Shown: positions 7,794 through 16,270, numbered from the stretch's first letter. The stretch: 23,248 bases of DNA from Alphaproteobacteria bacterium (GCA_018969935.1 JAGWXJ010000010.1:1-23248); one strand, 5' to 3'. The notes: generated from the letters alone by a model not told the origin. Program-made: numbers and translations.

Positions 7794-8483
7794 TTACTGC
7801 GCGTCGCTATCGCTTTTCTTGGCGCACTTGGCGGATACGCGGTCGTATTCATCCTTGTTGTCAAAGGCCTTCTGGCGTGCGGTACGGTCGGCGTACATCT
7901 TGTCGGCCACGGCCTTCACCTGCGCACTCACGTAATCCGACATCTTTTTCTTGTACTCTTCGGATGTGGAGTCGGGCTTGGGCCCTACCATGCCCACTTT
8001 CTGGACTGCCATGGCAGCAGCCATACGCAAACGCTCCAGATAGTCCGTCACAACCTTTCGGTCGATGGCAACGTGTTTGTGCTCATGCTCCAGAATGGCA
8101 TCGTACTCGCATGTGCCCTTCTGGTGCTCGGAAGCAATCTGGATGGTCGGGTCAATCACCACATCGACAACAACCTTGTCGATCCAGAAGCACGCGACCT
8201 TGGCCGTCGGATAGCGGATGGATGAAACCTGAATGCCCGATTTGTATTCCATCTTTCCGGTCATGAGCCCGCCCACGTCGGTCGACACATGGACGCCGTA
8301 CGGGTTCTCGGAATCGATATCGCGGTTGTTCAAATCCGCAGTTGTTTTGGTGTTATCGTATTTGATGGTTTCGCTTCGCCAGCGCACATCCACGCGCGCG
8401 CTTTTCTGCGTAGGGCAGGCAATCTGGTCCGAACTGGCCTGTAAAAACAAGTGCGCGGCCATCGCGTATTCCAATCCGAACAT
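7794..8483 (-). CDS. Putative exported HExxH-motif protein (metalloprotease-like)
   Basis: A 229-aa protein of unproven function. ATG 8483 is preferred over an upstream TTG (8501) because GGGGAG lies about 10 nt before it. The centre contains CEYDAILEHEHKHVAIDRK, where H133-E134-x-x-H137 forms a zincin-type HExxH motif. Four cysteines (near residues 23, 98, 125 and 222) suggest disulfides and an exported protein, although the N-terminus (MFGLEYAMAAHLFLQASSDQ) is a poor signal peptide. The C-terminal 60 residues are charged and helical. This resembles DUF922-like putative proteases in the motif only. It converges on ccmI with a 3-bp gap. Confidence 0.7.
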   Translation of the reverse strand: MFGLEYAMAAHLFLQASSDQIACPTQKSARVDVRWRSETIKYDNTKTTADLNNRDIDSENPYGVHVSTDVGGLMTGKMEYKSGIQVSSIRYPTAKVACFWIDKVVVDVVIDPTIQIASEHQKGTCEYDAILEHEHKHVAIDRKVVTDYLERLRMAAAMAVQKVGMVGPKPDSTSEEYKKKMSDYVSAQVKAVADKMYADRTARQKAFDNKDEYDRVSAKCAKKSDSDAQ

Positions 8484-8564
8484 GCCTTCAAATCTCCCCA
8501 ATAGGCTTATATATATTCTGTACGAATTTTGCTAAAATTTGGTTTATTTTATGGAGGGTTACCC
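8484..8564. promoter_or_regulatory. AT-rich divergent spacer between the HExxH gene and yggT
   Basis: This 81-bp spacer is much richer in A and T than its surroundings and must carry promoters for both directions. TAAAAT at 8533-8538 could serve as the -10 for yggT. The TATATATA stretch around 8509-8516 could serve the reverse-strand gene. No good -35 hexamers were seen. GGAGGG at 8553-8558 is the yggT ribosome binding site. Confidence 0.35.
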
Positions 8565-8843
8565 ATGTACACCATCGGCCAATTGCTGCTTCTGGCAATC
8601 GATATTTACACGTTCATCATCATCGCGCAGGTCGTCATCAGCTGGCTTGTGGCCTTTGGCGTCCTGAATTTGGCCAATCCGCAGGCCACCCGCCTGATGG
8701 ACGCCCTTGATAAGGCAACTGACCCCGTGATGAAGCCAATCCGCCGCTTTATCCCGCCCTTGGGCGGCATCGATATTACCCCCATCATTGTCATTTTCGG
8801 TCTGATGCTGCTACAAAGGGTAGTCGCAATTATATTTTTCTAA
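8565..8843 (+). CDS. yggT: YggT family membrane protein
   Basis: A 92-aa integral membrane protein of the YggT family, whose members are loosely linked to cell envelope, osmotic stress or division functions. The start ATG 8565 follows GGAGGG with ideal spacing. There are two hydrophobic helices (residues about 4-32 and 70-91). The family signature between them is ISWLVAFGVLNLANPQATRL, then TDPVMKPIRRFIPPLGGIDITPIIVIFGL. The stop codon forms part of the ribosome binding site of folD, so the two are co-transcribed. YggT-folD neighbourhood is common in Alphaproteobacteria. Confidence 0.92.
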   Translation: MYTIGQLLLLAIDIYTFIIIAQVVISWLVAFGVLNLANPQATRLMDALDKATDPVMKPIRRFIPPLGGIDITPIIVIFGLMLLQRVVAIIFF

Positions 8844-8852
8844 GGATATCAA

Positions 8853-9695
8853 ATGGTTGCCAGTATCATTGATGGCAAGGCCATCGCCGCCGCCCTTCGC
8901 AAATCCATAGCGGCCGAGGTTGCCGCCATGCCCGTAAAACCGGGTCTGGCCGTCATTCTGGTGGGCGATGACCCAGCCTCCCACGTCTACGTCAACAACA
9001 AGGTGAAGGCGACCGAAGAAGTTGGCATGAAATCGGTGGAACGCCGTCTGCCCGAAACGGCAACAGCCGAACAGGTTGCAAAAGTCATAGACGAACTGAA
9101 TGCCGATACGTCCGTCCACGGCATCCTCCTCCAGTTGCCGCTGCCCAAACACATCAATTCAGACCCCCTTATCCAGCGCATCGCTCCTGAAAAGGATGTC
9201 GATGGCCTGACCTTCATCAACATCGGCAAACTGGTGGCGGGCGATGCTGCTGGCATGGTGCCTTGCACGCCGCAAGGTTCTCTTAGGCTTATCAAATCGG
9301 TAAGGCAGGATTTATCGGGCCTAGATGCCGTTGTCATCGGCCGCAGCCTTCTGTTCGGAAAGCCGATGGCGCAACTGCTGCTGGCTGAAAACTGCACGGT
9401 TACATCAGCGCACTCCCGCACTAAAAATCTGGCTGAAGTATGCAGGCGCGCCGATATTCTCGTCGCCGCCGTCGGCAAAACAGAATTGGTAAAAGCCGAT
9501 TGGGTGAAACCCGGTGCCATCGTCATCGATGTCGGCATCAACAGGCAGGATAACGGCAAGCTTAAAGGCGATGTGGATTACGCAAGTGTATCCCAAGTGG
9601 CATCAGCCATTACGCCCGTACCGGGCGGCGTTGGCCCCATGACAATCGCATGCCTGCTGGCCAACACCCTCAAGGCGGCTGGCGCCAGGGCTTAA
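8853..9695 (+). CDS. folD: Bifunctional methylenetetrahydrofolate dehydrogenase/cyclohydrolase
   Basis: FolD interconverts 5,10-methylene-, methenyl- and 10-formyl-tetrahydrofolate with NADP, feeding purine and formyl-Met synthesis in the cytosol. It has 280 aa, the normal length. Motifs: YVNNK with the catalytic Lys at 50, HGILLQLPLPKH (89-100), PEKDVDGLT (112-120), PCTPQG, the Rossmann region VVIGRSLLFGKPMAQLLL, HSRT, and the C-terminal TPVPGGVGPMTIACLLANT. AAGGA overlaps the yggT stop and precedes ATG 8853. It ends convergently with icd, the two stop codons sharing the palindrome TTAA at 9692-9695. Confidence 0.98.
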   Translation: MVASIIDGKAIAAALRKSIAAEVAAMPVKPGLAVILVGDDPASHVYVNNKVKATEEVGMKSVERRLPETATAEQVAKVIDELNADTSVHGILLQLPLPKHINSDPLIQRIAPEKDVDGLTFINIGKLVAGDAAGMVPCTPQGSLRLIKSVRQDLSGLDAVVIGRSLLFGKPMAQLLLAENCTVTSAHSRTKNLAEVCRRADILVAAVGKTELVKADWVKPGAIVIDVGINRQDNGKLKGDVDYASVSQVASAITPVPGGVGPMTIACLLANTLKAAGARA

Positions 9696-11119
9696 CCGGC
9701 AGCAGCCGTAAACCCGTCTTTGCCGTCAAAGCTGTAAAGATTCTCGTTCTTCACAACCGTCACGCCGGCCTTTTCAAGCTTCTGGAGTGTTTCGACAAGC
9801 TTTGCGGTATCCGCCTTGCCAAGGACGCGTGCGCACCAGTGGTCGGTGCAGAATGTCCCGCTTGACCCTTTGGGCCAGCATTTCACACCGCGGTTGGTAA
9901 GGATCGAAAGCTCAAGGCCCGAAGCCAGCGCAGGCTTCACCTTCTCGGCCAAATCGTCAGCCTTGCCGTTGTACTCGATGAACACATCAAGCCCGATCCA
10001 CTCTTTCTTGGCTTGCACAACAGGCTTGAGCGCGGGGATTTTAATACCGCCCTTCCCGTCAGGGTAGCTGACGGCTTTCATTTCAGTCGGTTTCTTGCCA
10101 AGGCGCGCAATCACGGCATCCGTGAATTCGGCCGTGCCCACACGCTGGCGGCTTGTGCCCTCGCGGTAGATATCGCCGGTATGAATACCGTCTTCAATGG
10201 TTTTGAACCATGCGTTGTGCACCGTTTCAGCCGCTTTGCCGTGGCCGCAATGCGTCAGCATCATGATGGCGCCAAGCAAAAGGCCCGATGGGTTTGCAAT
10301 ACCGCGGCCCGCAATATCGGGCGCTGTCCCGTGCATGGCTTCAAACATCGCGCACTGCTCGCCGATATTGGCTGAAATCCCAAGCCCGACCGAACCCGTC
10401 ACTTCAGCAGCAATATCGGAGATGATATCGCCATAAAGGTTTTCCGTGACAATCACGTCAAAATCCTGCGGGCGCGAGGCTATGCGCGCAGCGCCGATAT
10501 CGATGATATAGCGGTCTTTCTGGATATCGGGGTAATCAGCCGAAATTTCCTCGAACACCTGATAGAAAAGCCCGTCCACCATTTTCATGATGTTGTCTTT
10601 CACCATGCAGGTCACTTTTTTGCGGCCATTCGCGCGGGCGTATTCAAAAGCATAACGGATGATACGCTCGCAACCCGGGCGGGAAATAAGCTTGAGGGCC
10701 TGCACAACGCCTTGTGTCTGGCGGTGCTCTATACCGGCATACAAATCTTCCTCGTTCTCGCGCACCACAACAAGGTCCATGTTTTTGTGCAGGGCCTCGA
10801 TATACGGGTGGTACGATTGGCAAGGCCGCACGTTGGCATAAAGCGACATGAGCTTGCGGATCGTCACGTTAAGCGATTTGTAACCGCCACCCGACGGCGT
10901 GAATATAGGCGCCTTCAGCAGCACACCCGTTGCGCGTATGGCTTCAATGGATGCGGGTTCGATACCCGTCATAACCCCGCGCTCGAAAAGTTTTTGCCCG
11001 ACCTCGATAGTCGTGATTTCAAGCGGTGCGCCCGCGGCGTTCAATATCTTGAGCGTGGCGTCCATGATTTCTGGGCCGATACCATCGCCATGCGCAACTG
11101 TAATGGGTGTCTTTTTCAT
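9692..11119 (-). CDS. icd: NADP-dependent isocitrate dehydrogenase (long, Rickettsia/Thermus type)
   Basis: Oxidative decarboxylation of isocitrate to 2-oxoglutarate in the TCA cycle. It has 475 aa, longer than E. coli Icd (416) because of a C-terminal extension. The isopropylmalate/isocitrate dehydrogenase fold is shown by VAHGDGIGPEIMDATL, SGGGYKSLNVTIRKLMSLYANVRP, VVVRENEEDLYAGIEHRQT, KDNIMKMVDGLFYQVF, the metal-binding DVIVTENLYGDIISDIAAEV, and FEAMHGTAPDIAGRGIANPSG. The extension (about residue 365 on) includes KKEWIGLDVFIEYNGKADD and CWPKGSSGTFCTDHWCARV, as in Thermus and Rickettsia enzymes. Cofactor choice (NADP) is inferred from the family. GAGGAAG precedes ATG 11119, which overlaps the nhaA stop. 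Confidence 0.93.
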   Translation of the reverse strand: MKKTPITVAHGDGIGPEIMDATLKILNAAGAPLEITTIEVGQKLFERGVMTGIEPASIEAIRATGVLLKAPIFTPSGGGYKSLNVTIRKLMSLYANVRPCQSYHPYIEALHKNMDLVVVRENEEDLYAGIEHRQTQGVVQALKLISRPGCERIIRYAFEYARANGRKKVTCMVKDNIMKMVDGLFYQVFEEISADYPDIQKDRYIIDIGAARIASRPQDFDVIVTENLYGDIISDIAAEVTGSVGLGISANIGEQCAMFEAMHGTAPDIAGRGIANPSGLLLGAIMMLTHCGHGKAAETVHNAWFKTIEDGIHTGDIYREGTSRQRVGTAEFTDAVIARLGKKPTEMKAVSYPDGKGGIKIPALKPVVQAKKEWIGLDVFIEYNGKADDLAEKVKPALASGLELSILTNRGVKCWPKGSSGTFCTDHWCARVLGKADTAKLVETLQKLEKAGVTVVKNENLYSFDGKDGFTAAAG

Positions 11120-12309
11120 GATTTGGCTTCCTCATAAGAACGCGGTGCAGCAATGCACAGAATCCCATATCCGGCCAACGCCGACAAGACAGAACCCGCC
11201 ATCACACCAAGCCGCACATTGGCATCCATGCCGTGGCCTTCAAAAGCAAGGCCGCCCACGAACAGGGCCATTGTAAACCCTATCCCGCATAAAACAGCCA
11301 TTCCATACACTTGTAACCAGCTCGCGCGCGTTGGCATATGGCATATACCTGCCTTTACACATAACCACACCGACCCGAATATCCCGATCTGCTTGCCGAT
11401 AAACAGCCCCGCCCCGATACCCAGCGTAACGGGGTGCAACAACGCATCAAACCCAAGCCCCGCAAACGAAACACCCGCATTGGCAAACGCAAAAATGGGT
11501 AGAATGCAAAAAGTTACCCACGGCTGGATCATGTGCTCGAGGTTCTCAAGCGGGCAAACGCCTTTCTCGCCGTCTATCATCGGTATGCTAAAGCCAAGGA
11601 TCACACCCGCAATGGTCGGGTGCACGCCTGCCTGAAACAGCGCCGCCCACAGGATAAACCCGATAATGAAGTAAGGCCCATACGCTGTAATCTTAAGGCG
11701 ATTGAAGGCAAAAAGAATCGCAGCAGAAACACCGGCCACAGCTAGTGCGGGATAATAGATATCACTGTTGTAAAACAGTGCGATAACCAACATTGCGCCC
11801 AAATCATCAACAACAGCAATTGCAAGTAGCAGAATTTTGATAGCAGACGGCACACGGGATGACGCCAAGGCAATAACCCCTACTGCAAACGCAATATCGG
11901 TAGCCGAAGGTATGGCCCATCCATGGTGGAATTCGGGATGCGCCTGATTGATAAACAGATAAATGGCCGCCGGTACCGCCATCCCGCAGGCTGCCGATAT
12001 GATAGGCAACATGGCCCGCTTGGCTGACGAAAGCGCCCCGCGGAACATCTCGCGCTTGATCTCCATCCCCGCATAGAGGAAGAAGATAGCCATGAAGAAA
12101 TCATTGATCCAGAGCAGCAAAGGCTTCTGGAACGCTACAGTGGCCGCCCCCTCGGGGGATGTAAACCCGACGGTCAGTGTCTGCGCCAGATACGCATGGT
12201 ACCAACCTTCAAGCGGCGAGTTGGCAATCAGCATGGCCAAGGCCGCCGCAATCATCATGACAATGCCGCCAGCAGCTTCTGAATGGAAAAAATTATAAAG
12301 TGCCTTCAC
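11116..12309 (-). CDS. nhaA: Na+/H+ antiporter NhaA
   Basis: An inner membrane antiporter that exports Na+ in exchange for H+. I place the start at GTG 12309 because GGGGG lies 5-6 nt upstream and the protein then begins MKALYNFFHSEAAGGIVMMI, aligning with E. coli MKHLHRFFSSDASGG. An upstream in-frame reading to 12366 would add 19 polar residues that do not fit. It has 397 aa and about 12 membrane segments. Transport residues are conserved: D138 in SATDIAFAVGV and the pair D168-D169 in AVVDDLGAM, equivalent to E. coli D133 and D163-D164. GWAIPSATDIAF, FAFANAGVSF and GILCGIGFTMALF-type segments are present. The stop overlaps icd by ATGA. Confidence 0.96.
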   Translation of the reverse strand: MKALYNFFHSEAAGGIVMMIAAALAMLIANSPLEGWYHAYLAQTLTVGFTSPEGAATVAFQKPLLLWINDFFMAIFFLYAGMEIKREMFRGALSSAKRAMLPIISAACGMAVPAAIYLFINQAHPEFHHGWAIPSATDIAFAVGVIALASSRVPSAIKILLLAIAVVDDLGAMLVIALFYNSDIYYPALAVAGVSAAILFAFNRLKITAYGPYFIIGFILWAALFQAGVHPTIAGVILGFSIPMIDGEKGVCPLENLEHMIQPWVTFCILPIFAFANAGVSFAGLGFDALLHPVTLGIGAGLFIGKQIGIFGSVWLCVKAGICHMPTRASWLQVYGMAVLCGIGFTMALFVGGLAFEGHGMDANVRLGVMAGSVLSALAGYGILCIAAPRSYEEAKS

Positions 12310-12341
12310 TTTACCCCCATCTTTGTCGGAATTAGGGTATC

Positions 12342-13256
12342 GTGAATCGCATGACGAATCACCCACAAAACAAGGGCGAGGTTATAATCGCCCCTGCGCT
12401 CGCCATAGGCTTGGCGCTCTTCTCTTACTTCCTGTTCACGGCTGGCGATACAATGGCCAAGTGGCTGCAAGGCGGCTACCATCCGGCCCAGATTATCGTG
12501 ACCATCAACCTCGTCGGCCTGCTTGTCATGTCAGGTATCGCCGTCCATACGCGGGGTATCAAACAGGCATTCCAAAGCAAAAAATGGCCCCTGCATCTCG
12601 CACGCGGGGTTGTTATCGGCACCAGCACAATGCTGGTGTTTTATGCCCTGCGCCACATGCCGTTATCCGATTTTTACAGCATTGTGTTTTTAAACCCCAT
12701 CTGGGTGGCCCTTCTCTCCCGCATCCTGCTCGCTGAAAAAATCCCGCCTAGCCGTATCGTTGCTATTATCATCGGATTTCTGGGGGTTCTGGTTATTGCG
12801 GGGCCTGAATTCGCAACCCTTAATCTGGGTTTTCTGGCGGCGCTTGGCGTATCTTTTCTGGGGGCCTGCGGCGCCCTTCTCGCCCGCCATATCGGCGGCG
12901 ATGAAGCACCAGCAACCTTCGGTATAGCAACCCACACGGTTATGGTCACCTTCAACATTCCGGCCGCTATCGGGCACTATACCGCGCCATCATTCACCGA
13001 TGCAGGGTTGATGGTCCTTTACGGTTGCATGATAGCGGGCGCCATGACAGGCATTTCATACGTCTTCGCCCGTTCGCGCTCGGTATCCCAAGTGGCGCCA
13101 TTGCAATACACACAGATGCTATGGGGTATATTGCTCGGCTGGCTGGTGTTCAACAACATCCCCTCCGAACGCACACTCGCAGGCTCCCTGCTTGTGATAG
13201 CCGCAGGTTTTTACGTGATGCGCTCGCTCCATCGTGGCCGCCTGATGAACCGCTAG
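12342..13256 (+). CDS. EamA/DMT family transporter
   Basis: A 304-aa inner membrane protein with about ten hydrophobic helices arranged as two EamA repeats: residues about 15-150, containing SDFYSIVFLNPIWVALLSRILLAEKIPP, and about 165-297, containing SVSQVAPLQYTQMLWGILLGWLVFNNIPSERTLAGSLLVIAAGFYV. Both repeats end in the family pattern of a PI/PL helix, an E-(K/R) turn and a glycine-rich last helix. The substrate cannot be told; drug or metabolite export is typical. The start is either GTG 12342 or ATG 12351. It is divergent from nhaA with only 32 bp between the starts. Its stop shares bases with the stop of the convergent phage holin gene. Confidence 0.9.
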   Translation: MNRMTNHPQNKGEVIIAPALAIGLALFSYFLFTAGDTMAKWLQGGYHPAQIIVTINLVGLLVMSGIAVHTRGIKQAFQSKKWPLHLARGVVIGTSTMLVFYALRHMPLSDFYSIVFLNPIWVALLSRILLAEKIPPSRIVAIIIGFLGVLVIAGPEFATLNLGFLAALGVSFLGACGALLARHIGGDEAPATFGIATHTVMVTFNIPAAIGHYTAPSFTDAGLMVLYGCMIAGAMTGISYVFARSRSVSQVAPLQYTQMLWGILLGWLVFNNIPSERTLAGSLLVIAAGFYVMRSLHRGRLMNR

Positions 13257-13819
13257 TCGTTAAAAGCCGCTCGCGGCTTGCGTGCGGGCAAAGGTACACT
13301 GGCAGCTATATCGCTTTTTGCTGCATTAAATGGCAGCGATGTCTTTTCCTCGCTCCGCTTGTAAACGTAAATCCCCAGCACGGATAGCGCGACCGTCCAG
13401 ATAGCCGATAGCGATGAAATAGCATCCAGCACAACGGATGCATGTTGCGTATCAAACACAATCACATACGCCAATGAAAGCATCTGCACCGTCCACGTAA
13501 TGGCCATAAGATACCCGAAGGTTGGCCGCATGCGCCGTACATAAGGATCATCGGATGCCACTTCCGCCCGCAATGACTGGTTCACTTCCGATAGCGCGTC
13601 GCTCACCGCCTGTTGTTGTAGCTCGGTCATCTTTTCAAGGTGGCGGTTGGCTTCTTGCGCGGCTTCGGGCGATATCATGCCCGCCACAATGGCATTTTGG
13701 GTATCCGCAAGGGCCTTGGCGGCACTTTGCGCCACAGGATGGTTGATACGCCCGAGCGCCCCGCCGACAATATCCATCAGCAGTGGCAGTCCTATTTTGG
13801 CCAGCACGGTTTCCAGCAT
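13253..13819 (-). CDS. 3-TM holin (gene-transfer-release type)
   Basis: The last gene of the phage block, 188 aa. The N-terminal half is helical and soluble (VGGALGRINHPVAQSAAKALADTQ, AQEANRHLEKMTELQQQAVSDALSEVNQSL). The family-typical EVASDDPYVRRMRPTFGYLMAITWTVQMLSLAYVIV then begins a membrane part with two or three helices at about residues 100-158. This matches the holin family described for gene transfer agent release and found in many alphaproteobacterial prophages. Holins permeabilise the inner membrane so the endolysin can act. GGAGGG precedes ATG 13819, which directly follows the endolysin stop. The C-terminus is polar and basic. Confidence 0.82.
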   Translation of the reverse strand: MLETVLAKIGLPLLMDIVGGALGRINHPVAQSAAKALADTQNAIVAGMISPEAAQEANRHLEKMTELQQQAVSDALSEVNQSLRAEVASDDPYVRRMRPTFGYLMAITWTVQMLSLAYVIVFDTQHASVVLDAISSLSAIWTVALSVLGIYVYKRSEEKTSLPFNAAKSDIAASVPLPARKPRAAFND

Positions 13820-14245
13820 TTATCCCTCCAGCCTGTAAAACTTATGATGCCCGATAACGGCACAAGGCATCTGCCCTTCTGCCCAGTGCGGCAGAATATC
13901 CAGTGTATGATAATGCGTAGCGCCGCCCGTACTATCAGGCAGAACGCCCGATACAGCCCTTCGTGCAATACGCAGCGCCGTTGCAAAATGGATGTTGCGG
14001 TCGGTGACCGCAAGCAACTTTTCACGGTTTGGGTCATTCGTATTCCAGCATGAGAACTGGAATGGTTTTTGACACACCCCCGCAACATCGCGCCCCCACC
14101 AGTAACCATTATGGGCTGCCGCTACAGCCACGCGGTTCAAAACCACGCTGGCAACAGCCTCCATACCCTTTGTGCCTTCGTTACGTGCCTCCCCCCAAAT
14201 GGTACGGGCGAGTATGTCCACAGCCACATTCGTGTCCGCACTCAT
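13820..14245 (-). CDS. SleB-type cell wall hydrolase (phage endolysin)
   Basis: A 141-aa peptidoglycan hydrolase of the SleB/Hydrolase_2 family, which cleaves glycan strands. Signatures: ILARTIWGEARNEGTKGMEAVASVVLNRV with the probable catalytic glutamate E19, then GVCQKPFQFSCWNTNDP, TGGATHYHT and IGHHKFYRLEG. There is no signal peptide, so export would depend on the holin. GGAGGG lies just before ATG 14245, which overlaps the upstream gene stop. The pairing with the 3-TM holin forms a lysis cassette. Confidence 0.9.
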   Translation of the reverse strand: MSADTNVAVDILARTIWGEARNEGTKGMEAVASVVLNRVAVAAAHNGYWWGRDVAGVCQKPFQFSCWNTNDPNREKLLAVTDRNIHFATALRIARRAVSGVLPDSTGGATHYHTLDILPHWAEGQMPCAVIGHHKFYRLEG

Positions 14246-14490
14246 GGAACCCTCCGCGTCAGGGATTCCGTTTTGAGGGCTGTCGTATCCAGCTTGGCCT
14301 CGATACGCAAAAGATGCGATACAAGGCGCTGTTCAAGCTCACGCACTGCCGCTACGCTGGCAAAACTGCGCATCGCATCCAGTTTTTCTGCTGCCAGCGT
14401 TTCACGCATTTTCAAAACAAGCGCCAGCAAACCCGCAAGCGCGGGTAGCTCAATGGCAGTCACCCACCATATCAATCCTTCAGGTAGCAT
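14242..14490 (-). CDS. Small phage membrane protein with coiled coil (lysis accessory candidate)
   Basis: An 82-aa protein from ATG 14490, chosen because GGAG sits 8 nt upstream; ATG 14496 and GTG 14499 are also in frame but too close to it. One N-terminal helix (about residues 5-28, LIWWVTAIELPALAGLLALVL) is followed by a charged helical region with leucine spacing (REL EQRLVSHLLRIEAKLDTTALKTESLTRRVP). Topology and position between the large terminase and the endolysin suggest an i-spanin, second holin or anti-holin. I cannot assign it to a family. Confidence 0.65.
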   Translation of the reverse strand: MLPEGLIWWVTAIELPALAGLLALVLKMRETLAAEKLDAMRSFASVAAVRELEQRLVSHLLRIEAKLDTTALKTESLTRRVP

Positions 14491-14495
14491 CGTCA

Positions 14496-15938
14496 TCACT
14501 CCATTACATTGAAATTGGTTTTGGCTGTATGCATGCCGTGGCCATGCCAGCTGCGTGGCCGTACACCTTTAGGGCTAGCACCTACACGCACGGGTGCCTG
14601 CAACAAAGCCCCCGCCACGGCATCTAACCCGTCATCGTGCTTGCCGCTCTGCTGCGGCTTCCAGTCCCGCATTTCATCGGGGAAAGGCGTTTGCCTGATG
14701 CTTTCATGAACATGCAGGGCCTTGGCTGCCAACACGGCATCAAACCCTTCAAGGATCCTGATATCCTTCGCCTTGCGGCTACTGGCCTCGACAACAGCTA
14801 CGCGCCCCGCAACCTCCCGCCGCAGTATCGCAGGCAAAAACCGCCCGATACCGTTTATTTCAATGGTGACAGACGGCACATGATACTGGCGGCATAACGC
14901 AGCAATGGCGCGGCACTGCTGGGTCGCCTCATCCTCTTGCATGCCCGCGCTAGTTTTTAAATATACAAGCTTGTGCAGCCAGTATTCCCCTGCACCGTCC
15001 GTATACACAACGGCAACAACGCTGCCATCGCCGCCATGCCCAAATGCCGGGTCCCACCACGCACTACAGGCAAGCATGCGCCTGCCCGCAACATGGAGGT
15101 TTGGCTGGCCATTCGCCTCCGTATACACAATCTCATCCGCATACCATTGCAAGGCCGATACCTGTAGGCGGCCATCCTCTATCGGCTGTGCCTGTAACAT
15201 CATTTGCGCGGCAAACTTCCGCGGGCCTGAAGTACGTTTAAGGGCCTCCACGTCCGTTATGCTGTAGCGTTCGGGGCAGGCAATAACTCCACCTTTACCC
15301 ACAAGCGGCACACGCAAGGCCTTGTATCCCGAAAGGTAGTCGTCGCTATAAATGGTTTCAGCAGTGTGGGGGGTGCCTACATAAAGCTGCGCACCACCCG
15401 TAACCAGCACAAACGCAAGTTCGGCCAACCGCTCGCGCAAATTCTCGCGCTTCTCACGGCTATCCGATGTATTGGGCACTTCCACATCATCACAGATAAT
15501 GACATCCGCGCGGCTCCCCGTGATATTGGCACCAATACCAAACGCCAGCATGGAAGGGTCGCGCCACTCGGCCTTGCGGCGTACTGTAAAGCGGTCGGCT
15601 GCCCATTGGTCGGGTTTATCGGGCCTTAATTGCTGCGTTAACGGATGCCGTTCGATAATACGCTTGGTATTACGCACCATCTTGGCGGCAAGCGCCCCGT
15701 CAGCCGCCATCACAAGGATACGCAAAGCCGGATTGCGCCACAAAAGCCATGCGGCAAACAAACCCGTAATCGTTGATTTCCCGCACGAGCGGAATGCCAT
15801 GAGCAACATCCGCCTGTCGCCCGCATCCCAGCGCGCTGCCAGCCAACGCGCAATCCGCAAATGTACCCGCAGTGTCTTTTGTTTCTGCCTTCGGTTCCAG
15901 AGCGTTAAAAACAGCGGAAACCCTATAGCATCCGTCAT
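14496..15938 (-). CDS. terL: Terminase large subunit (T7 gp19-like)
   Basis: A 480-aa DNA-packaging motor. The ATPase half has a Walker A variant FRSCGKST (residues 49-56), Walker B ADVIICDDVE (144-153) and coupling motif GTPH (188-191). The RNase H-like nuclease half has acidic residues in WWDPAFGHGGD (D296), TIEINGIGR (E360) and HDDGLDA (434-440). The gene lies downstream of the tailspike and terS, as gene 19 does in T7. ATG 15938 overlaps the terS stop. No damage seen. Confidence 0.94.
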   Translation of the reverse strand: MTDAIGFPLFLTLWNRRQKQKTLRVHLRIARWLAARWDAGDRRMLLMAFRSCGKSTITGLFAAWLLWRNPALRILVMAADGALAAKMVRNTKRIIERHPLTQQLRPDKPDQWAADRFTVRRKAEWRDPSMLAFGIGANITGSRADVIICDDVEVPNTSDSREKRENLRERLAELAFVLVTGGAQLYVGTPHTAETIYSDDYLSGYKALRVPLVGKGGVIACPERYSITDVEALKRTSGPRKFAAQMMLQAQPIEDGRLQVSALQWYADEIVYTEANGQPNLHVAGRRMLACSAWWDPAFGHGGDGSVVAVVYTDGAGEYWLHKLVYLKTSAGMQEDEATQQCRAIAALCRQYHVPSVTIEINGIGRFLPAILRREVAGRVAVVEASSRKAKDIRILEGFDAVLAAKALHVHESIRQTPFPDEMRDWKPQQSGKHDDGLDAVAGALLQAPVRVGASPKGVRPRSWHGHGMHTAKTNFNVME

Positions 15939-16258
15939 TCATCATCATCCTCTCCGCCCGTTTCGTTGTATTTGCGCAATTCTTCCTCGGCATCGCTTAG
16001 CAACGTCGCGAGCTCGCCATCCGTATTCTTGTCGGGCAGCTTTGCCCACGCCGCCAGCTTCAAGAGCAACTCGATATGCGCAATGGCCGTCTTGCAAGCC
16101 GCATGATGGGCCGAAAACTCCTTGGCATCCGTACTCACGTTCTGGTTGCTGAACAGCCGGTACGACTGCATCGCATGGTCAATGGCGTCAGGCAGGCTTT
16201 GCGCAACCTTGGCACGCGTTTCCTCGCCAAGGCTGTCGCCTTGCTTTTTTCTTGCCAT
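15935..16258 (-). CDS. terS: Putative terminase small subunit
   Basis: A 107-aa helical, acidic-tailed protein (MARKKQGDSLGEETRAKVAQ... ending ETGGEDDDE). GGAG precedes ATG 16258. Identification rests mainly on position directly before terL, with ATGA overlap, and on the size and helical character common to podovirus small terminases, which recognise viral DNA and load the large subunit. The sequence alone does not prove the family. Confidence 0.7.
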   Translation of the reverse strand: MARKKQGDSLGEETRAKVAQSLPDAIDHAMQSYRLFSNQNVSTDAKEFSAHHAACKTAIAHIELLLKLAAWAKLPDKNTDGELATLLSDAEEELRKYNETGGEDDDE

Positions 16259-16270
16259 TCAAACTCCGTT

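Noticed and set aside
9692..9695. TTAA between folD and icd as a possible transposon target duplication
   Set aside because: It is just the shared palindromic stop codons of two convergent genes; no transposon ends are visible.
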